DNA of 13,890 nucleotides from JADGGM01 sp025449955 (GCA_036554285.1 DATBNO010000035.1:1-13890); one strand, 5' to 3'. Shown: positions 1-8,530, numbered from the stretch's first letter. Notes: generated by a model from the letters alone, not told the origin. Numbers and translations: made by a program.

Positions 1-1
1 C

Positions 2-1822
2 AGCCGCGGGACGTGCTGGCTGTTGTTGCTCGGTCGCCTGGCGCCGGGCATGACGCTCGCGGGCGCGCGGGGCGAGTTCACGGCGCTCGTTCGGGCGACG
101 CTGGTGGCGGCCGAGGCGTCGCCGGCCCAGGCGGCACGATACGAGCAGGCGCCGGTGACCGTGGTCTCCGGTGCGCAGGGGTTCTCGGCAGTGCGGCGAT
201 CGTTTCGCGGCGCGTTAGTCACGTTGCAGGCCGGGGTCGGGGTGCTGCTGCTCATCGTGTGCACGAACCTGGCGAATCTCGTGCTGGCGCGGGCGGCCGC
301 GCGCGGCCCGGAGATGAGCTTGCGCATGGCGTTGGGCGCCGGGCGGCGCCGATTGGTGCGGCAGATGATGACGGAGAGCGCGGTGGTCGGTGCGGTAGGC
401 GCGGCGGCCGGCTTCGCGGCGGCGTGGTGGGGGAGCCGGGCGCTGGTGTCGGCGGCGACCGCGGGTGGCGCGGCCGTGGCGCCCAGCGTCAGTTGGCCGG
501 TGTTGGCGTTCACGCTCGCGATCAGCGTCGGTGCGACGCTCTGTTTCGGCCTCGTGCCCGCCTTCCAGGCATCGCGCTCGGACGTCGCGTCGCCGATGCG
601 TTCGTTAGGCAAGACCGTAGGGACCGTGCGCGGCCGCGGCCGAATTCCGGTGGGCCGGCTGCTCGTGCCGCTGCAGGTGGGGCTGTCGTTGGTGCTGCTC
701 ACGGGCGCGGCGCTTCTGGCGCGCGGCCTCGAGCGGACGGAGACGGCGAGCATGGGCTTGGATCGCGACCACCTGGTGGTCGCGGTGTTGGATCCGGCAC
801 GATCAGGCATTAGCGGGCCGGCGTTCCTGGCGCTCGTCGATCAGCTCACGGCCCGCATGCGCGCGCTGCCGGGCGTGGAGGCGGTCGGCTATTCGCAGAA
901 TGGACTCTTCGACGGGTATGAGTCGACGGCGCTGGTCGCAATCCCCGGTTTCGCGGGGCGCACGAGCGACGACAGCCTCCTGCCCTACGATCTGGTGGGA
1001 CCCGGGTATGCACACGCGATCGGCGCGACGCTGTTGCGCGGGCGCGAGCTCGACGCCCGCGATGGGCGCGGGCAGCCGAGCGTGGCGGTGATCAACGAGG
1101 CCGCCGAGCGGTTCTATTTTGGCGGTCGGAAGGCGATCGGGCGGGCGATCTACTTCGACACGGGGGTGCCGACGACGGTCGTCGGCGTGGTGGGCGACGT
1201 GCGCGACCACTCGTTAGGCGGGCCCGACCAGCGGCGCGCGTATGTGCCCTACGCGCAGGAGATTGCCGACGTCGACGCGCCGTCGCTGGTGCTCGAGATC
1301 AGGGCGCGCGGGGATCCGGCGGCGATCATCGCGTCGGTGCGCCGGGCCATCAGGGCCGTGAACGCCGAGGTGCCGATCGTGAACGTGAGCCCTTTGTCGG
1401 TGTTGGTGCGGGAGTCGATCCGGCAGCAGCGGGTGCTGGTATGGTTGGCGTTCGGATTCGGGCTGGCTGCGCTGTTATTGGCGGCGGTCGGACTCTACGG
1501 CGTGATGTCGTACGCGGTGACGCGTCGCACCGGGGAGATCGGGTTGCGCAGTGCGCTGGGCGCGAGCCGCGGCGAGGTGGTGCGGCTCATCTTGCAAGAC
1601 GGGCTAGGATTGGTTGCGTTAGGCATAATCGGCGGCCTGCCGGTGGCGTGGGTGGCGGCGCGCGCGCTGCGGTCGCAGTTGAACGTCGCGGCTGCCGGCG
1701 ATCCGGTGTCGTTGGCGATTGCGTTAGGCGTGTTGGTGGCGTGCGCGACGGTGGCGGCGATGGTGCCGGCGTTGCGGGCGTCGCGGGTGGCGCCGGCGGT
1801 GGCGCTCAACAGCGAGCGGTGA
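2..1822 (+). CDS. MacB/FtsX-family ABC transporter permease (ADOP-like), 5' partial
   Basis: This is a membrane permease of the MacB/FtsX class, probably an ADOP (acidobacterial duplicated orphan permease); the substrate is unknown. The frame is open to the window edge, so the TTG at 23 is unlikely to be the true start. Visible parts, numbered from that TTG: the end of a periplasmic MacB core domain (GRLAPGMTLAGA, 5-16); a first FtsX domain (about 62-190) with the helix VLLLIVCTNLANLVLA and the cytoplasmic motif SLRMALGAGRRRLVRQ; a second membrane entry (about 211-235); a periplasmic domain (about 240-460); and a C-terminal FtsX domain (470-595) with the matching motif GLRSALGASRGEVVRL. The duplicated FtsX motif is the family hallmark. 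About 607 residues are present against roughly 800 or more in ADOPs, so the N-terminal quarter lies upstream. No ATPase gene is adjacent, which fits 'orphan'. Codons are GC-rich apart from four TTA-GGC pairs. Confidence 0.9.
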   Translation, partial: SRGTCWLLLLGRLAPGMTLAGARGEFTALVRATLVAAEASPAQAARYEQAPVTVVSGAQGFSAVRRSFRGALVTLQAGVGVLLLIVCTNLANLVLARAAARGPEMSLRMALGAGRRRLVRQMMTESAVVGAVGAAAGFAAAWWGSRALVSAATAGGAAVAPSVSWPVLAFTLAISVGATLCFGLVPAFQASRSDVASPMRSLGKTVGTVRGRGRIPVGRLLVPLQVGLSLVLLTGAALLARGLERTETASMGLDRDHLVVAVLDPARSGISGPAFLALVDQLTARMRALPGVEAVGYSQNGLFDGYESTALVAIPGFAGRTSDDSLLPYDLVGPGYAHAIGATLLRGRELDARDGRGQPSVAVINEAAERFYFGGRKAIGRAIYFDTGVPTTVVGVVGDVRDHSLGGPDQRRAYVPYAQEIADVDAPSLVLEIRARGDPAAIIASVRRAIRAVNAEVPIVNVSPLSVLVRESIRQQRVLVWLAFGFGLAALLLAAVGLYGVMSYAVTRRTGEIGLRSALGASRGEVVRLILQDGLGLVALGIIGGLPVAWVAARALRSQLNVAAAGDPVSLAIALGVLVACATVAAMVPALRASRVAPAVALNSER

Positions 1823-1840
1823 GGATTGGATAGGACGGAA

Positions 1841-1913
1841 TGACCCGGGCGGGTCTCGAACCCGCGACCTACGAATTAAAAGTCCGTTGCTCTACCAGCT
1901 GAGCTACCGGGTC
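1841..1913 (-). tRNA. tRNA-Lys (anticodon UUU)
   Basis: The minus strand folds into a complete 73-nt cloverleaf. The acceptor stem is GACCCGG/CCGGGTC with discriminator A. The D stem is GCTC/GAGC and the anticodon stem is ACGGA/TTCGT (one G-U pair) around the loop CTTTTAA, giving anticodon UUU. The T arm is GCGGG-TTCGAGA-CCCGC. The 3' CCA is not encoded, because the next bases read TTCC, so it must be added after transcription. The gene is convergent with the permease, 18 bases beyond its stop. I see no integrase or duplicated 3' end that would mark it as an attachment site. Confidence 0.97.
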
Positions 1914-1990
1914 GCCGGCGTCGAACCATGTCCGATGCCGAGCCCAGTTAATGTATCCGGTTGCCAGGGCGAAACTCCAGTCCGACGCGC

Positions 1991-2773
1991 TCAATTCAAA
2001 TCGCGCGACAAAATCAGTTTGAGCACCACGTGATCGGTTGCGGACGTGAGTCCGAAGCCGGCGCCAAGCTCAATGTCCATCGGCGCGCCGTTGCGATCCA
2101 CGACCGCGTAGAGTTGGTGGGCTTGCCGGCGCGGCGACAGAAAACCGCGCAGCTCGCCGAAGTCATCATACTCCTCGGCGGCCAAGGCCCAGGTCTTCGA
2201 GAAGTTGTACGCCAGGCGTGAGGCGGGGGCGAAATCGAGACGCGAGAAGCTGGTCCACGAATTGTCGAGGATCGGGTTCACGATCAGGTCGACGGGGCCG
2301 GACCGCCAACCGATGATCGGGCGGATCTCCGAGCTGTAGCGGTGCGGATCCCAGTGGCCGGCGTTCCAACTGAACTCGAAGTTGATCCCATAGAAAAACG
2401 ACCGCTGGGCTGCGTTAGGCACGACGAACAGGGTGCGCAGCTTGAAGCCGTTGAACATGAAGCCGCCATCGCCGGTAATGCTGTATAGGGGCAGGTAGAG
2501 GCCGGCCTCGAACCACGGCGCGACGCCGTACGCCCATTCGGTGACGCCGTTGACCGTGTGGTTAGGCGCGAAGCCGCCGGCGAACGCGGGGTCGCGCAGG
2601 CCATCGGGCGTGAAGTTGTTGTGCCAGGTCAGATTGAACACGCCGGGCGCGGCGATCTCGGCGTTGTACACCTGGATCTCGTCGGTCTGTGCACGCGCGC
2701 GCGCCGACAGGGCGATGAGCGCCGCGGCGCACAGGGCCAAACTCCGTAGGAAACGCGCGCGCGCAGCGGTCAC
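1991..2773 (-). CDS. Secreted protein of unknown function, probable outer-membrane beta-barrel
   Basis: I do not recognise a named family with certainty. The chosen start is the GTG at 2773, preceded by a strong Shine-Dalgarno GGAGGGG a few bases upstream. It places a textbook signal peptide at the N-terminus: basic TAARARFLR, then hydrophobic SLALCAAALIALS, then an AxA-type site near ARA-QT at residue 28. A longer frame exists upstream but would bury the signal peptide and lacks this ribosome binding site. The mature ~232 residues contain many short alternating aromatic/polar stretches (WFEAGLYLPLYS, FFYGINFEFSWNAG, RLAYNFSKTWALAAEEYDDF) and end in amphipathic strands (HVVLKLILSRDL). That pattern suggests a barrel in the outer membrane, perhaps transporter-like. 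Length is 260 aa. Two Pro-Asn pairs are written with the GCCTAAC heptamer. It lies 138 bases downstream of the DUF892 gene with a hairpin between, so it is probably transcribed separately. Confidence 0.72.
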   Translation of the reverse strand: MTAARARFLRSLALCAAALIALSARARAQTDEIQVYNAEIAAPGVFNLTWHNNFTPDGLRDPAFAGGFAPNHTVNGVTEWAYGVAPWFEAGLYLPLYSITGDGGFMFNGFKLRTLFVVPNAAQRSFFYGINFEFSWNAGHWDPHRYSSEIRPIIGWRSGPVDLIVNPILDNSWTSFSRLDFAPASRLAYNFSKTWALAAEEYDDFGELRGFLSPRRQAHQLYAVVDRNGAPMDIELGAGFGLTSATDHVVLKLILSRDLN

Positions 2774-2852
2774 CGCCCCTCCACGAGGTGTGTACGTTCC
2801 ATAACCTACGGCGGGCAAACGCATTCCGTTGGGCAGGCTCAGCACGACAAAG

Positions 2853-2876
2853 GGCGCGCACAGCATCGTGCACGCC
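2853..2876 (-). terminator. Hairpin downstream of the DUF892 gene
   Basis: Arms GGCGCGCAC (2853-2861) and GTGCACGCC (2868-2876) form a 9-bp stem with one G-U pair and a 6-nt loop. On the minus strand it is followed by CTTTG, a short T run. It lies about 35 bases past the stop of the ferritin-like gene and upstream of the next gene's start. An intrinsic terminator is the simplest reading, although the T tract is poor. Confidence 0.42.
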
Positions 2877-2911
2877 CCGCCGCAGTTCCACACTCGCCCC
2901 CTCGGTCGCGG

Positions 2912-3550
2912 CTAGGACGCGTTCGGTCCACCGACGTACGGCGACTCTCCACCTTCGTCGACGTCCCGGCGACCACCACGCTCGGGGCCCCGCTTTTCCG
3001 CGTCGCGGGCAGCGGCAGGCGTCGTCTCGACATCTGCCAGTCGCGCCGAGGAGGTCCGCATGGCGCCGGCGTCCGGGTTCACCACGCTCAGCGCGATTTC
3101 CGTGAGCTTGCGGTCCGTCTCGGCTTCCTCGTCGAGCGTCTGCTGAAGAAGACGCGCGTCCTCCATCCGATTGAGCGCTTCGGCGTACGTGCGTGCGCAG
3201 CCGTACGCGGCGATCTCGTAGTGCTCCACCCGCTGCGCGTCGGCGATGAGCGCCGCATCGAGCACATCCGAGTCCTCACGCTTCTTGATGGTTTCGTGTC
3301 CCTCCTTCAGCAGCCCCTTCATCCCCTGGCACGTCTCGCCATCGGGATCCTCATCGAGGCGCTGCGCGATCTGCTCGAGGCGGCGCACGTGCTCGCGCGT
3401 TTGATCGAGATGGTGCTCAAACCCCGATCGAAGCTGAGCATGCGACGTGGCCTCGATCATCTTGGGCAGGGCGTCGACGATCTGCGTTTCGGCGCTGTAC
3501 AGGTCCCGGATCTGATCCAGGTACAGGTCGCCCAGGTTCTGTAGACCCAT
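2912..3550 (-). CDS. YciF/YciE-family (DUF892) ferritin-like stress protein
   Basis: This is a 212-residue cytoplasmic four-helix ferritin-like protein of the YciE/YciF family. Members are small dimeric stress-associated proteins thought to bind a di-metal centre; their exact reaction is not established. The start ATG at 3550 has GGAGGG four bases upstream, and the in-frame extension above it is rejected. Family signatures follow in order: helix 1 with DLYSAETQIVDALPKM (16-31, metal-ligand candidate E21), helix 2 with the ExH pair in TREHVRRLEQ (E53, H54), helix 3 with RVEHYEIAAYG (E112), and helix 4 with LLQQTLDEEAETDRKL (E141, E142, E144). Helices end near residue 158. The last ~50 residues are charged, rich in Arg, Glu and Gly, and look disordered; such tails vary in the family. 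It stands alone with about 240 bases upstream and 138 downstream. Confidence 0.9.
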   Translation of the reverse strand: MGLQNLGDLYLDQIRDLYSAETQIVDALPKMIEATSHAQLRSGFEHHLDQTREHVRRLEQIAQRLDEDPDGETCQGMKGLLKEGHETIKKREDSDVLDAALIADAQRVEHYEIAAYGCARTYAEALNRMEDARLLQQTLDEEAETDRKLTEIALSVVNPDAGAMRTSSARLADVETTPAAARDAEKRGPERGGRRDVDEGGESPYVGGPNAS

Positions 3551-3712
3551 GGTGCCCTCCGACGAAGCAATGGGGATCGGTTGGCGTGCGGTGGCGAGGT
3601 GGTGGCGCGCGAACGCCGTCGGCAGTCCTTCGACGTGCGCGATCAGAAACCGTCGACGCTCGCGCAAACTCGTGCAAGAGCATTCGCCGTACCACGCGCC
3701 GATCCGCGCGTC

Positions 3713-3730
3713 GACCGTCCGACGACGGTC
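3713..3730. repeat. Short perfect inverted repeat in the lipoprotein-DUF892 gap
   Basis: GACCGTC (3713-3719) and GACGGTC (3724-3730) can pair as a 7-bp stem with a 4-nt loop. It lies about 65 bases past the stop of the lipoprotein gene and about 165 bases before the DUF892 start. No T tract follows on the minus strand, so it could be a weak terminator, an operator, or chance. The rest of this 243-base gap shows nothing else I can support. Confidence 0.3.
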
Positions 3731-3793
3731 CCTTGGAGGGTATGCCTGTAAACAGTGACGCTCTCCTGCGCCGACTGCGTCCGGCGCGAGCGG

Positions 3794-4645
3794 TCAGTTG
3801 TCGCCGCCGTCGTGATCGTTGTTCGAGCCGTCGCCGTCGCCATTGCCATCGTCGCCCCGATGGTGGTCGTCGCGGAAGGCGCGGAACGAGTGCCGGATGT
3901 TCTGGGCGACGAGATCTGCGTTAGGCCCACCCGCATTGGCGGTGGCCGGGTTCACGAGCTCGCCGTTCTGATCGCGGAACCAGCGGTCGAGGCTCACGTG
4001 CACGGTGACGTTGACACCCGTCGACCCGACGACCACCGGCGGCTCGAATTCGAACTCGAGGTGCGAGTGCGGCCGACCGGTGTACGTGAACGGTGTGCCG
4101 TCGAACGTGCCGGCGACGCGCACGCTGACGCCGGCCAGGTCGGGGTGCGCCGTTAGGAACGCGCCGCCGGCGGCGGTGCTCCCGTTGGCGGCCGAGAGGC
4201 GCGCTTCGAGCTCGGTGTAGGTGCCGGCGGGCACGGTCACGTTGAACATCGTGACGACCGACTGCCCAACGGGAAGGTCCACGAGCTGCGGGCCGGCGGC
4301 GAGCTCGGCGCACGCGTCGTTGTGCTCGGTGCCGTGATCGGCGGCGCCGACACGATTGGCGTCGTTGCCATGATCATCGTTGGCGTCGGTGTCGGTGTCG
4401 GGACACGCGGTGCTCGTGGGCGCGAGCTCGATGTGGTCGAGCACGACCTCGGCGCTCGTGATGGCGAGGGTGTGTGCGGCCGGCGGCGTGTCGGACGGAC
4501 CGCGATCGCCGGCCGTGGATCCCGAACCTTGCACCGTGGCGAAGGAGACGGTGAGGGGCGATCCGCCCGCGGGCCCCGACGCCTCGCTGCACGCAGCGAT
4601 CGTTAGGACGGGCACGACGAGCATCAGACCTTTCAGTGTTCGCAT
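3794..4645 (-). CDS. Secreted lipoprotein, DUF4382-like, with Asp/His/Asn-rich segments
   Basis: This is a 283-residue exported lipoprotein. The start ATG at 4645 has GGGAGAG six bases upstream, and the protein begins MRTLKGLMLVVPVLTIAAC, a short signal peptide with a lipobox ending at C19. The core resembles DUF4382-type proteins: a beta strand LAITSAEVVLDHIEL (60-74), then GPQLVDLPVGQSV (118-130) and VPAGTYTELEARLSAAN (138-154), and a later beta-rich part VSVRVAGTFDGTPFTYTG (173-190). Two segments are odd. Residues 81-112, bracketed by Cys81 and Cys112, are packed with Asp, Asn and His (DTDTDANDDHGND). The C-terminal 25 residues repeat this style (DDGNGDGDGSNNDHDGG). Both resemble calcium- or metal-binding loops, but no function is proven. 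The family link is by eye and moderate; lipoprotein status is firm. Confidence 0.78.
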   Translation of the reverse strand: MRTLKGLMLVVPVLTIAACSEASGPAGGSPLTVSFATVQGSGSTAGDRGPSDTPPAAHTLAITSAEVVLDHIELAPTSTACPDTDTDANDDHGNDANRVGAADHGTEHNDACAELAAGPQLVDLPVGQSVVTMFNVTVPAGTYTELEARLSAANGSTAAGGAFLTAHPDLAGVSVRVAGTFDGTPFTYTGRPHSHLEFEFEPPVVVGSTGVNVTVHVSLDRWFRDQNGELVNPATANAGGPNADLVAQNIRHSFRAFRDDHHRGDDGNGDGDGSNNDHDGGDN

Positions 4646-4713
4646 GGTTCTCTCCCGTGCGAGGCGACGTGTGTTTGCCGACGCGCTTGTATTCGGGCGC
4701 CGGAGCTCGCGTT

Positions 4714-4725
4714 GCTTGCGCAAGC
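4714..4725. repeat. 12-bp perfect palindrome upstream of the lipoprotein gene
   Basis: GCTTGCGCAAGC is a perfect palindrome, 68 bases upstream of the lipoprotein start at 4645, in the 201-base gap after the receptor gene. Its position and symmetry fit an operator for a dimeric regulator, but a 12-bp palindrome can arise by chance in GC-rich DNA. No clear -35/-10 pair is visible around it. Confidence 0.25.
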
Positions 4726-4846
4726 TAGACGGGCCTGGGGAAAAACACCGAGCGCTACGCGGTCAAGGATCACTCGCACCGCGCGAACGACGCCGCCCGA
4801 AGGGTGGAGGGTCGCGAGGCGCGTGCGCGCGCGGCGTAACGTCGCG

Positions 4847-7800
4847 TTACGGTTGTTGGCGCGGCGGGCCGCCTCGACCAGTCGACTTGAGCTGATCGGG
4901 CAGGCTATTCCACTGCGCCTGCGTGAGGATCTTCTTGACGGCGTCGAGCGCGTGCTCGCGCGCCTGCCGCGCGTCCGTTAGGCGCGGCCGGATCGACAAC
5001 AGCAGCGCGCGCGGATCGGCGTTGCTGCCGGCGTCGTCGATCTTCTTGCGGATCTGGGCCTGGATGCTGTCGTTCTTCGCATCGAGCTGCGCGGCGATCG
5101 GCTGCAGTTGCGCGACTTGCTCGGGCGTCAGGTGCAGCGAGTCCTTGAGCGTGATGATGCCGGTGACGGGGTTGGTGAATCCGCGGCCCAAGCGCGACGC
5201 GAAGTCCGACGCGCTCCCCGGCCCGGTAGTCTGCTGGTCGCCGCCGGCGCGTCCGCCACGGCCGCCGCCGAAGGCGGCACGCAAGCGGTCGCGCGTGCGA
5301 TCCGGGCCTAACGCAAAGTGGCCCTGGAAGCCGATCTGGAACGGGACGCGGAACGCGGCCGCCGACGCGGCGGTCGAGCCGAACCGCTCGTTCACGGAGT
5401 AGATGTAGCTATTGGTGCTCTGATCGAAGCCGCGCACGAAGAGCAGCGTCGGGTCGGGCAGGCGAACGGCGCCCCAGCCGTGTGCACCGTTTTCCCCGTG
5501 GAGCACCTCGTCGATGCCGGAAATCAGGTTCGTGGTGACGATCGACAGCGTGAGGCGGCGATCGAGGCCCCACACGTTAGGCCGAATGTTGAGCTGGATG
5601 TCGAACGCCGGCTGCCACGGTCCTGTGCAGCTGTTGCGCGCGGCAACACTGCCGATTTGGCCGAGCAGGCAGTCGCGCACCGAGGACGACGAATTGGCGA
5701 GCACGCGGCGCATCGCATTGGCCACGGCGGTGTCGGCGGTCTGCGACGGATCGAAAATGAAGGCGCGGTCGTTGCGCGCGCCGTCGCCGTTCACGTCCGA
5801 CGCGACGAGCGGCGTGAACGGCGCGCCGGACGACAGGCGCGCGATGCTCGTGACCTCGATAGCCGAATTGAGCGGCACGGTGAGCGTGCCGATGAACGCG
5901 TGCTCGCGCTGGAAATTGCTGTTGGACCACTCCGGCTGATTCGGATTGCCGCCGGTGGTAGGCGACGAGAAACCGGCGGTGGCCGAGCAGCACGCGAACG
6001 ACGATTGGTCGCGCGCTTTGGTGTACGTGTACGAGATGGAGTACACGGCGCCGGCGTCGGTGAAGCCGTTGAGGCCCAGGGTCACCTGCCCCGATTCGGA
6101 TCGCAGGTTCGACTGGACCTGGATCACGTCGCCTAACTCCGGGTGCAGGCGCGAGGCGGCGCTGTTCACGACGCCGCTCGCCGGATCGATGTCGGCGGGC
6201 GTGACGTACACGGGGCGGTTGTTCTCGTCGGCCAGGCGGAACTTGGGGATTGTGTCGAGGTTCAAGTCCGAGAAGCCGTACTGGCTGATGCCGCTGGTCC
6301 AATTCGCATCGAAATTGAGGCCGATACGGTCGAACACGCGGCGTTGCACGCCTAACGATGCGCGCCAGGCGCGGGGCGACGTGAACGATGGGTTGAACAC
6401 GACGACGTTGGGCTGGGACTGATTGAACGTGGTGCCCGCGCCGCCGACGCACTGCGTCGGAATCGTGGAGGGGTCGAGCGCGAACGACGTCCAGTCGGGA
6501 ATCGGCACCTGGTCGCCGATGCAGACGAGCTGCGACTCGGTCCCCGGCAAACCCGTGGCGCCCTGGGCGGCGGCGAAGAGGCCGCTGGGCGTGGGGCTCC
6601 GGAACTCGCCGACGCCGCCCCGGATGATGGTCGAGGCGAACCCGCCGCCTCCGCCTAACAGAGCGGTGAACCCCATCCGCGGGCTCACGCTCAGCTCCGA
6701 TGGGAAGTGATCGGTGCGCCGACCGAACAACGAGTCGACGAGCGGATTGAACGCCGGCGCGCCGGACTCAGTGGCGCCTTCGACGCGCGCGCCGTACGTG
6801 AGCTGCAGCACGCGGCCGATGCGCCAGATGTCGCCCAGGTAGAAGGCCGCGTTCTCGCTCGTGCCGGCGCGAATCGCGGGCGCCAACGTGCGCGTGAACT
6901 CGGCCGGCTGGTTGTCGGCCAAGCCCTGGAGCGACGAGTAGAAATACGTGCCTAACTCGTTGGTCGTGACATCCTGATCGTAGCGCGTGTTGTCGTAGTA
7001 GAGGCCCGCCTTGATGCGATGCGTGCCGCTGCCCGGCAGCCACGACAGCTCCTCGGTCGACTCGAAGCTCGTGTTGTTGGTGCGCTGCGGGAGTCCGTTG
7101 CTGCCGCCGAAGGCGAGGGCGGAGATGCCGTTCACGCTGTCGGAGAGCTGCGACGCGACCTGGACGCGACCATCGGGCAGTTCGGTGAACGGATCCGCGG
7201 AGCGGTGGTCGCGGGACCAGTAGGCGCGCAGCTCGTTGATGAAGCTGCCGCCGAAGTACGACGTGAGTACGGCCATGACGCCGCCGCCCGTCTCGTCCGA
7301 GGTGCCGCCCGTCTGCGGCAACGCGAACTGACTGACGCGCGTCGGATTCTGCGTGACGTCGCGCCAGTCGCCGCGCACCATGAGGGTCTGATTGTCCGAG
7401 ATGAGCCAGTCGGCGCGGATCAGGCCCACCGTGTTGTCGGCGCTGCGCACGGGGGGGATGTCGGGCAGATCGGGATGCACGCCCGTGCCGCCCACCAGGT
7501 TGAGGAACCGGCTGAGCGAGTCCGCGTTCACGCCTAACCGTTGCAGGACGGCGGGGTTCGCGTTGAGCAGCGACGGCAGCTCGTTGTCGCGCCACCGCCC
7601 CTGCACCGCCCCGAAGACGAACAGCTTGTCCTTGACGATGGGGCCGCCCAACCCGCCGCCTAACTGATTCTGGGTGTAGGCCGCCGACAGCGATGAATCG
7701 CCGGCGCCCCACGCCAGGCCCTGATCGCGCAGCGTGTACGTGAACGACCCTTCGGGGACGTTCGTACCCCCGCGCGTCGTCGACGCGACGAGGCCGCCCG

Positions 7801-8530
7801 AGAACTCCCCGCGCGCCACGTCGTACGTGCTGGTGACGATCTGCGTCGAACGCACGGCGTCCTGCGGCACCGAGCCGGAACCAAAGCTGAGCCCGTCGAG
7901 CGTGACGGAATTGGCCGTTGGGCGAAGGCCGGCCACCGAGAACTGCGTATCGGTGGAATCGGTGGCGTCGATGCCGACGACACCGGGCGCCAACGCGGCG
8001 AGCGCGTTCAGATCGCTCGCGTCGATGGGCAAGCGGGCCGCCATCTCCGATGAGATGTCACGCTCGGTCGAGCCCGGTGTGCGTTGGTTGCCGCGGCCGT
8101 TGTTGCGACGGGCCTGGACGTTGACGGTGGCGAGACGCTGGGCCGTGGGCGACATCTGCACATCACCCACCAACCGATCCTCGTCGGCTTGGCGCGCAAC
8201 GGCGACCACCGAGGGCGCCATTCCGATGAATCGAATGGTGACGCGGTATTGTCCGCCGCCATCGGGGAAGACAATGGTGTATCGTCCCTTGTCGTTTGTA
8301 TGCGTGTGCCGGGTGATCTCGGTTTCCATCGACATCGCTTCGATATCGGCGCCCTCGATGGGATGACCGAGTGGATCGGTGACGGTTCCCGTTAGGATGT
8401 CGGTCGTCGTCCCGACTTGCGCGGCGCCGGACCGAGGCGCCGCGACCAGCAGCACCGCAACGAGAGTTGCGGCGACGGATGCTATTCGGCGCCAGGCACG
8501 ACGGTCGGTGCACCCAGGGTGGCGGGTCAT
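4847..8530 (-). CDS. Oar-like TonB-dependent receptor with C-terminal LTxxQ-like helical domain
   Basis: This is a 1227-residue outer-membrane protein of the Oar/TonB-dependent receptor group; its ligand is unknown. The start ATG at 8530 opens a signal peptide (RRAWRRIASVAATLVAVLLVAAP, cut near residue 38). GTG at 8533 is an equal alternative, and no strong Shine-Dalgarno decides between them. Domains follow in order. A carboxypeptidase-regulatory beta-sandwich spans about 45-125 (LTGTVTDPLGHPIEGADIEA, NDKGRYTI). A plug spans about 155-260 (LAALAPGVVGID, SVAGLRPTANSVTLDGLSFG, STYDVARGEFSGG). A large beta-barrel ends near IGFQGHFAL at about 1074. A Gly-rich linker (FGGGRGGRAGG) follows, then a predicted helical domain from about 1127 to the end with SLHLTPEQVAQLQPI and ILTQAQWNSLPDQL, reminiscent of Spy/CpxP LTxxQ repeats. 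A canonical receptor would stop at the barrel. Cys pairs occur in barrel loops (one is an adjacent CC). Nine copies of GTTAGGC/GCCTAAC lie within it. No TonB box is obvious. Confidence 0.9.
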   Translation of the reverse strand: MTRHPGCTDRRAWRRIASVAATLVAVLLVAAPRSGAAQVGTTTDILTGTVTDPLGHPIEGADIEAMSMETEITRHTHTNDKGRYTIVFPDGGGQYRVTIRFIGMAPSVVAVARQADEDRLVGDVQMSPTAQRLATVNVQARRNNGRGNQRTPGSTERDISSEMAARLPIDASDLNALAALAPGVVGIDATDSTDTQFSVAGLRPTANSVTLDGLSFGSGSVPQDAVRSTQIVTSTYDVARGEFSGGLVASTTRGGTNVPEGSFTYTLRDQGLAWGAGDSSLSAAYTQNQLGGGLGGPIVKDKLFVFGAVQGRWRDNELPSLLNANPAVLQRLGVNADSLSRFLNLVGGTGVHPDLPDIPPVRSADNTVGLIRADWLISDNQTLMVRGDWRDVTQNPTRVSQFALPQTGGTSDETGGGVMAVLTSYFGGSFINELRAYWSRDHRSADPFTELPDGRVQVASQLSDSVNGISALAFGGSNGLPQRTNNTSFESTEELSWLPGSGTHRIKAGLYYDNTRYDQDVTTNELGTYFYSSLQGLADNQPAEFTRTLAPAIRAGTSENAAFYLGDIWRIGRVLQLTYGARVEGATESGAPAFNPLVDSLFGRRTDHFPSELSVSPRMGFTALLGGGGGFASTIIRGGVGEFRSPTPSGLFAAAQGATGLPGTESQLVCIGDQVPIPDWTSFALDPSTIPTQCVGGAGTTFNQSQPNVVVFNPSFTSPRAWRASLGVQRRVFDRIGLNFDANWTSGISQYGFSDLNLDTIPKFRLADENNRPVYVTPADIDPASGVVNSAASRLHPELGDVIQVQSNLRSESGQVTLGLNGFTDAGAVYSISYTYTKARDQSSFACCSATAGFSSPTTGGNPNQPEWSNSNFQREHAFIGTLTVPLNSAIEVTSIARLSSGAPFTPLVASDVNGDGARNDRAFIFDPSQTADTAVANAMRRVLANSSSSVRDCLLGQIGSVAARNSCTGPWQPAFDIQLNIRPNVWGLDRRLTLSIVTTNLISGIDEVLHGENGAHGWGAVRLPDPTLLFVRGFDQSTNSYIYSVNERFGSTAASAAAFRVPFQIGFQGHFALGPDRTRDRLRAAFGGGRGGRAGGDQQTTGPGSASDFASRLGRGFTNPVTGIITLKDSLHLTPEQVAQLQPIAAQLDAKNDSIQAQIRKKIDDAGSNADPRALLLSIRPRLTDARQAREHALDAVKKILTQAQWNSLPDQLKSTGRGGPPRQQP

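Noticed and set aside
23..25. TTG as the start of the permease
   Set aside because: The frame is open upstream to the window edge and the first residues are already inside the periplasmic MacB domain, so the gene is cut rather than starting here.
1823..1990. tRNA-Lys as an integration site of a mobile element
   Set aside because: I found no second copy of the tRNA 3' end in the window and no integrase or phage gene.
3551..3667. N-terminal extension of the DUF892 protein
   Set aside because: The ATG at 3550 has a strong ribosome site and gives the family's normal N-terminus; the extra 39 residues match nothing.
4835..4851. 7-bp inverted repeat (CGTAACG/CGTTACG) as the receptor gene's terminator
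   Set aside because: It overlaps the stop codon, has only a 3-nt loop and is not followed by a T run.
5318..6136. Long plus-strand open frame of about 270 codons opposite the receptor gene
   Set aside because: It is Arg/Gly/Ala-rich, matches no family, and lies antisense to a gene with clear domains; such shadows are expected in very GC-rich DNA.
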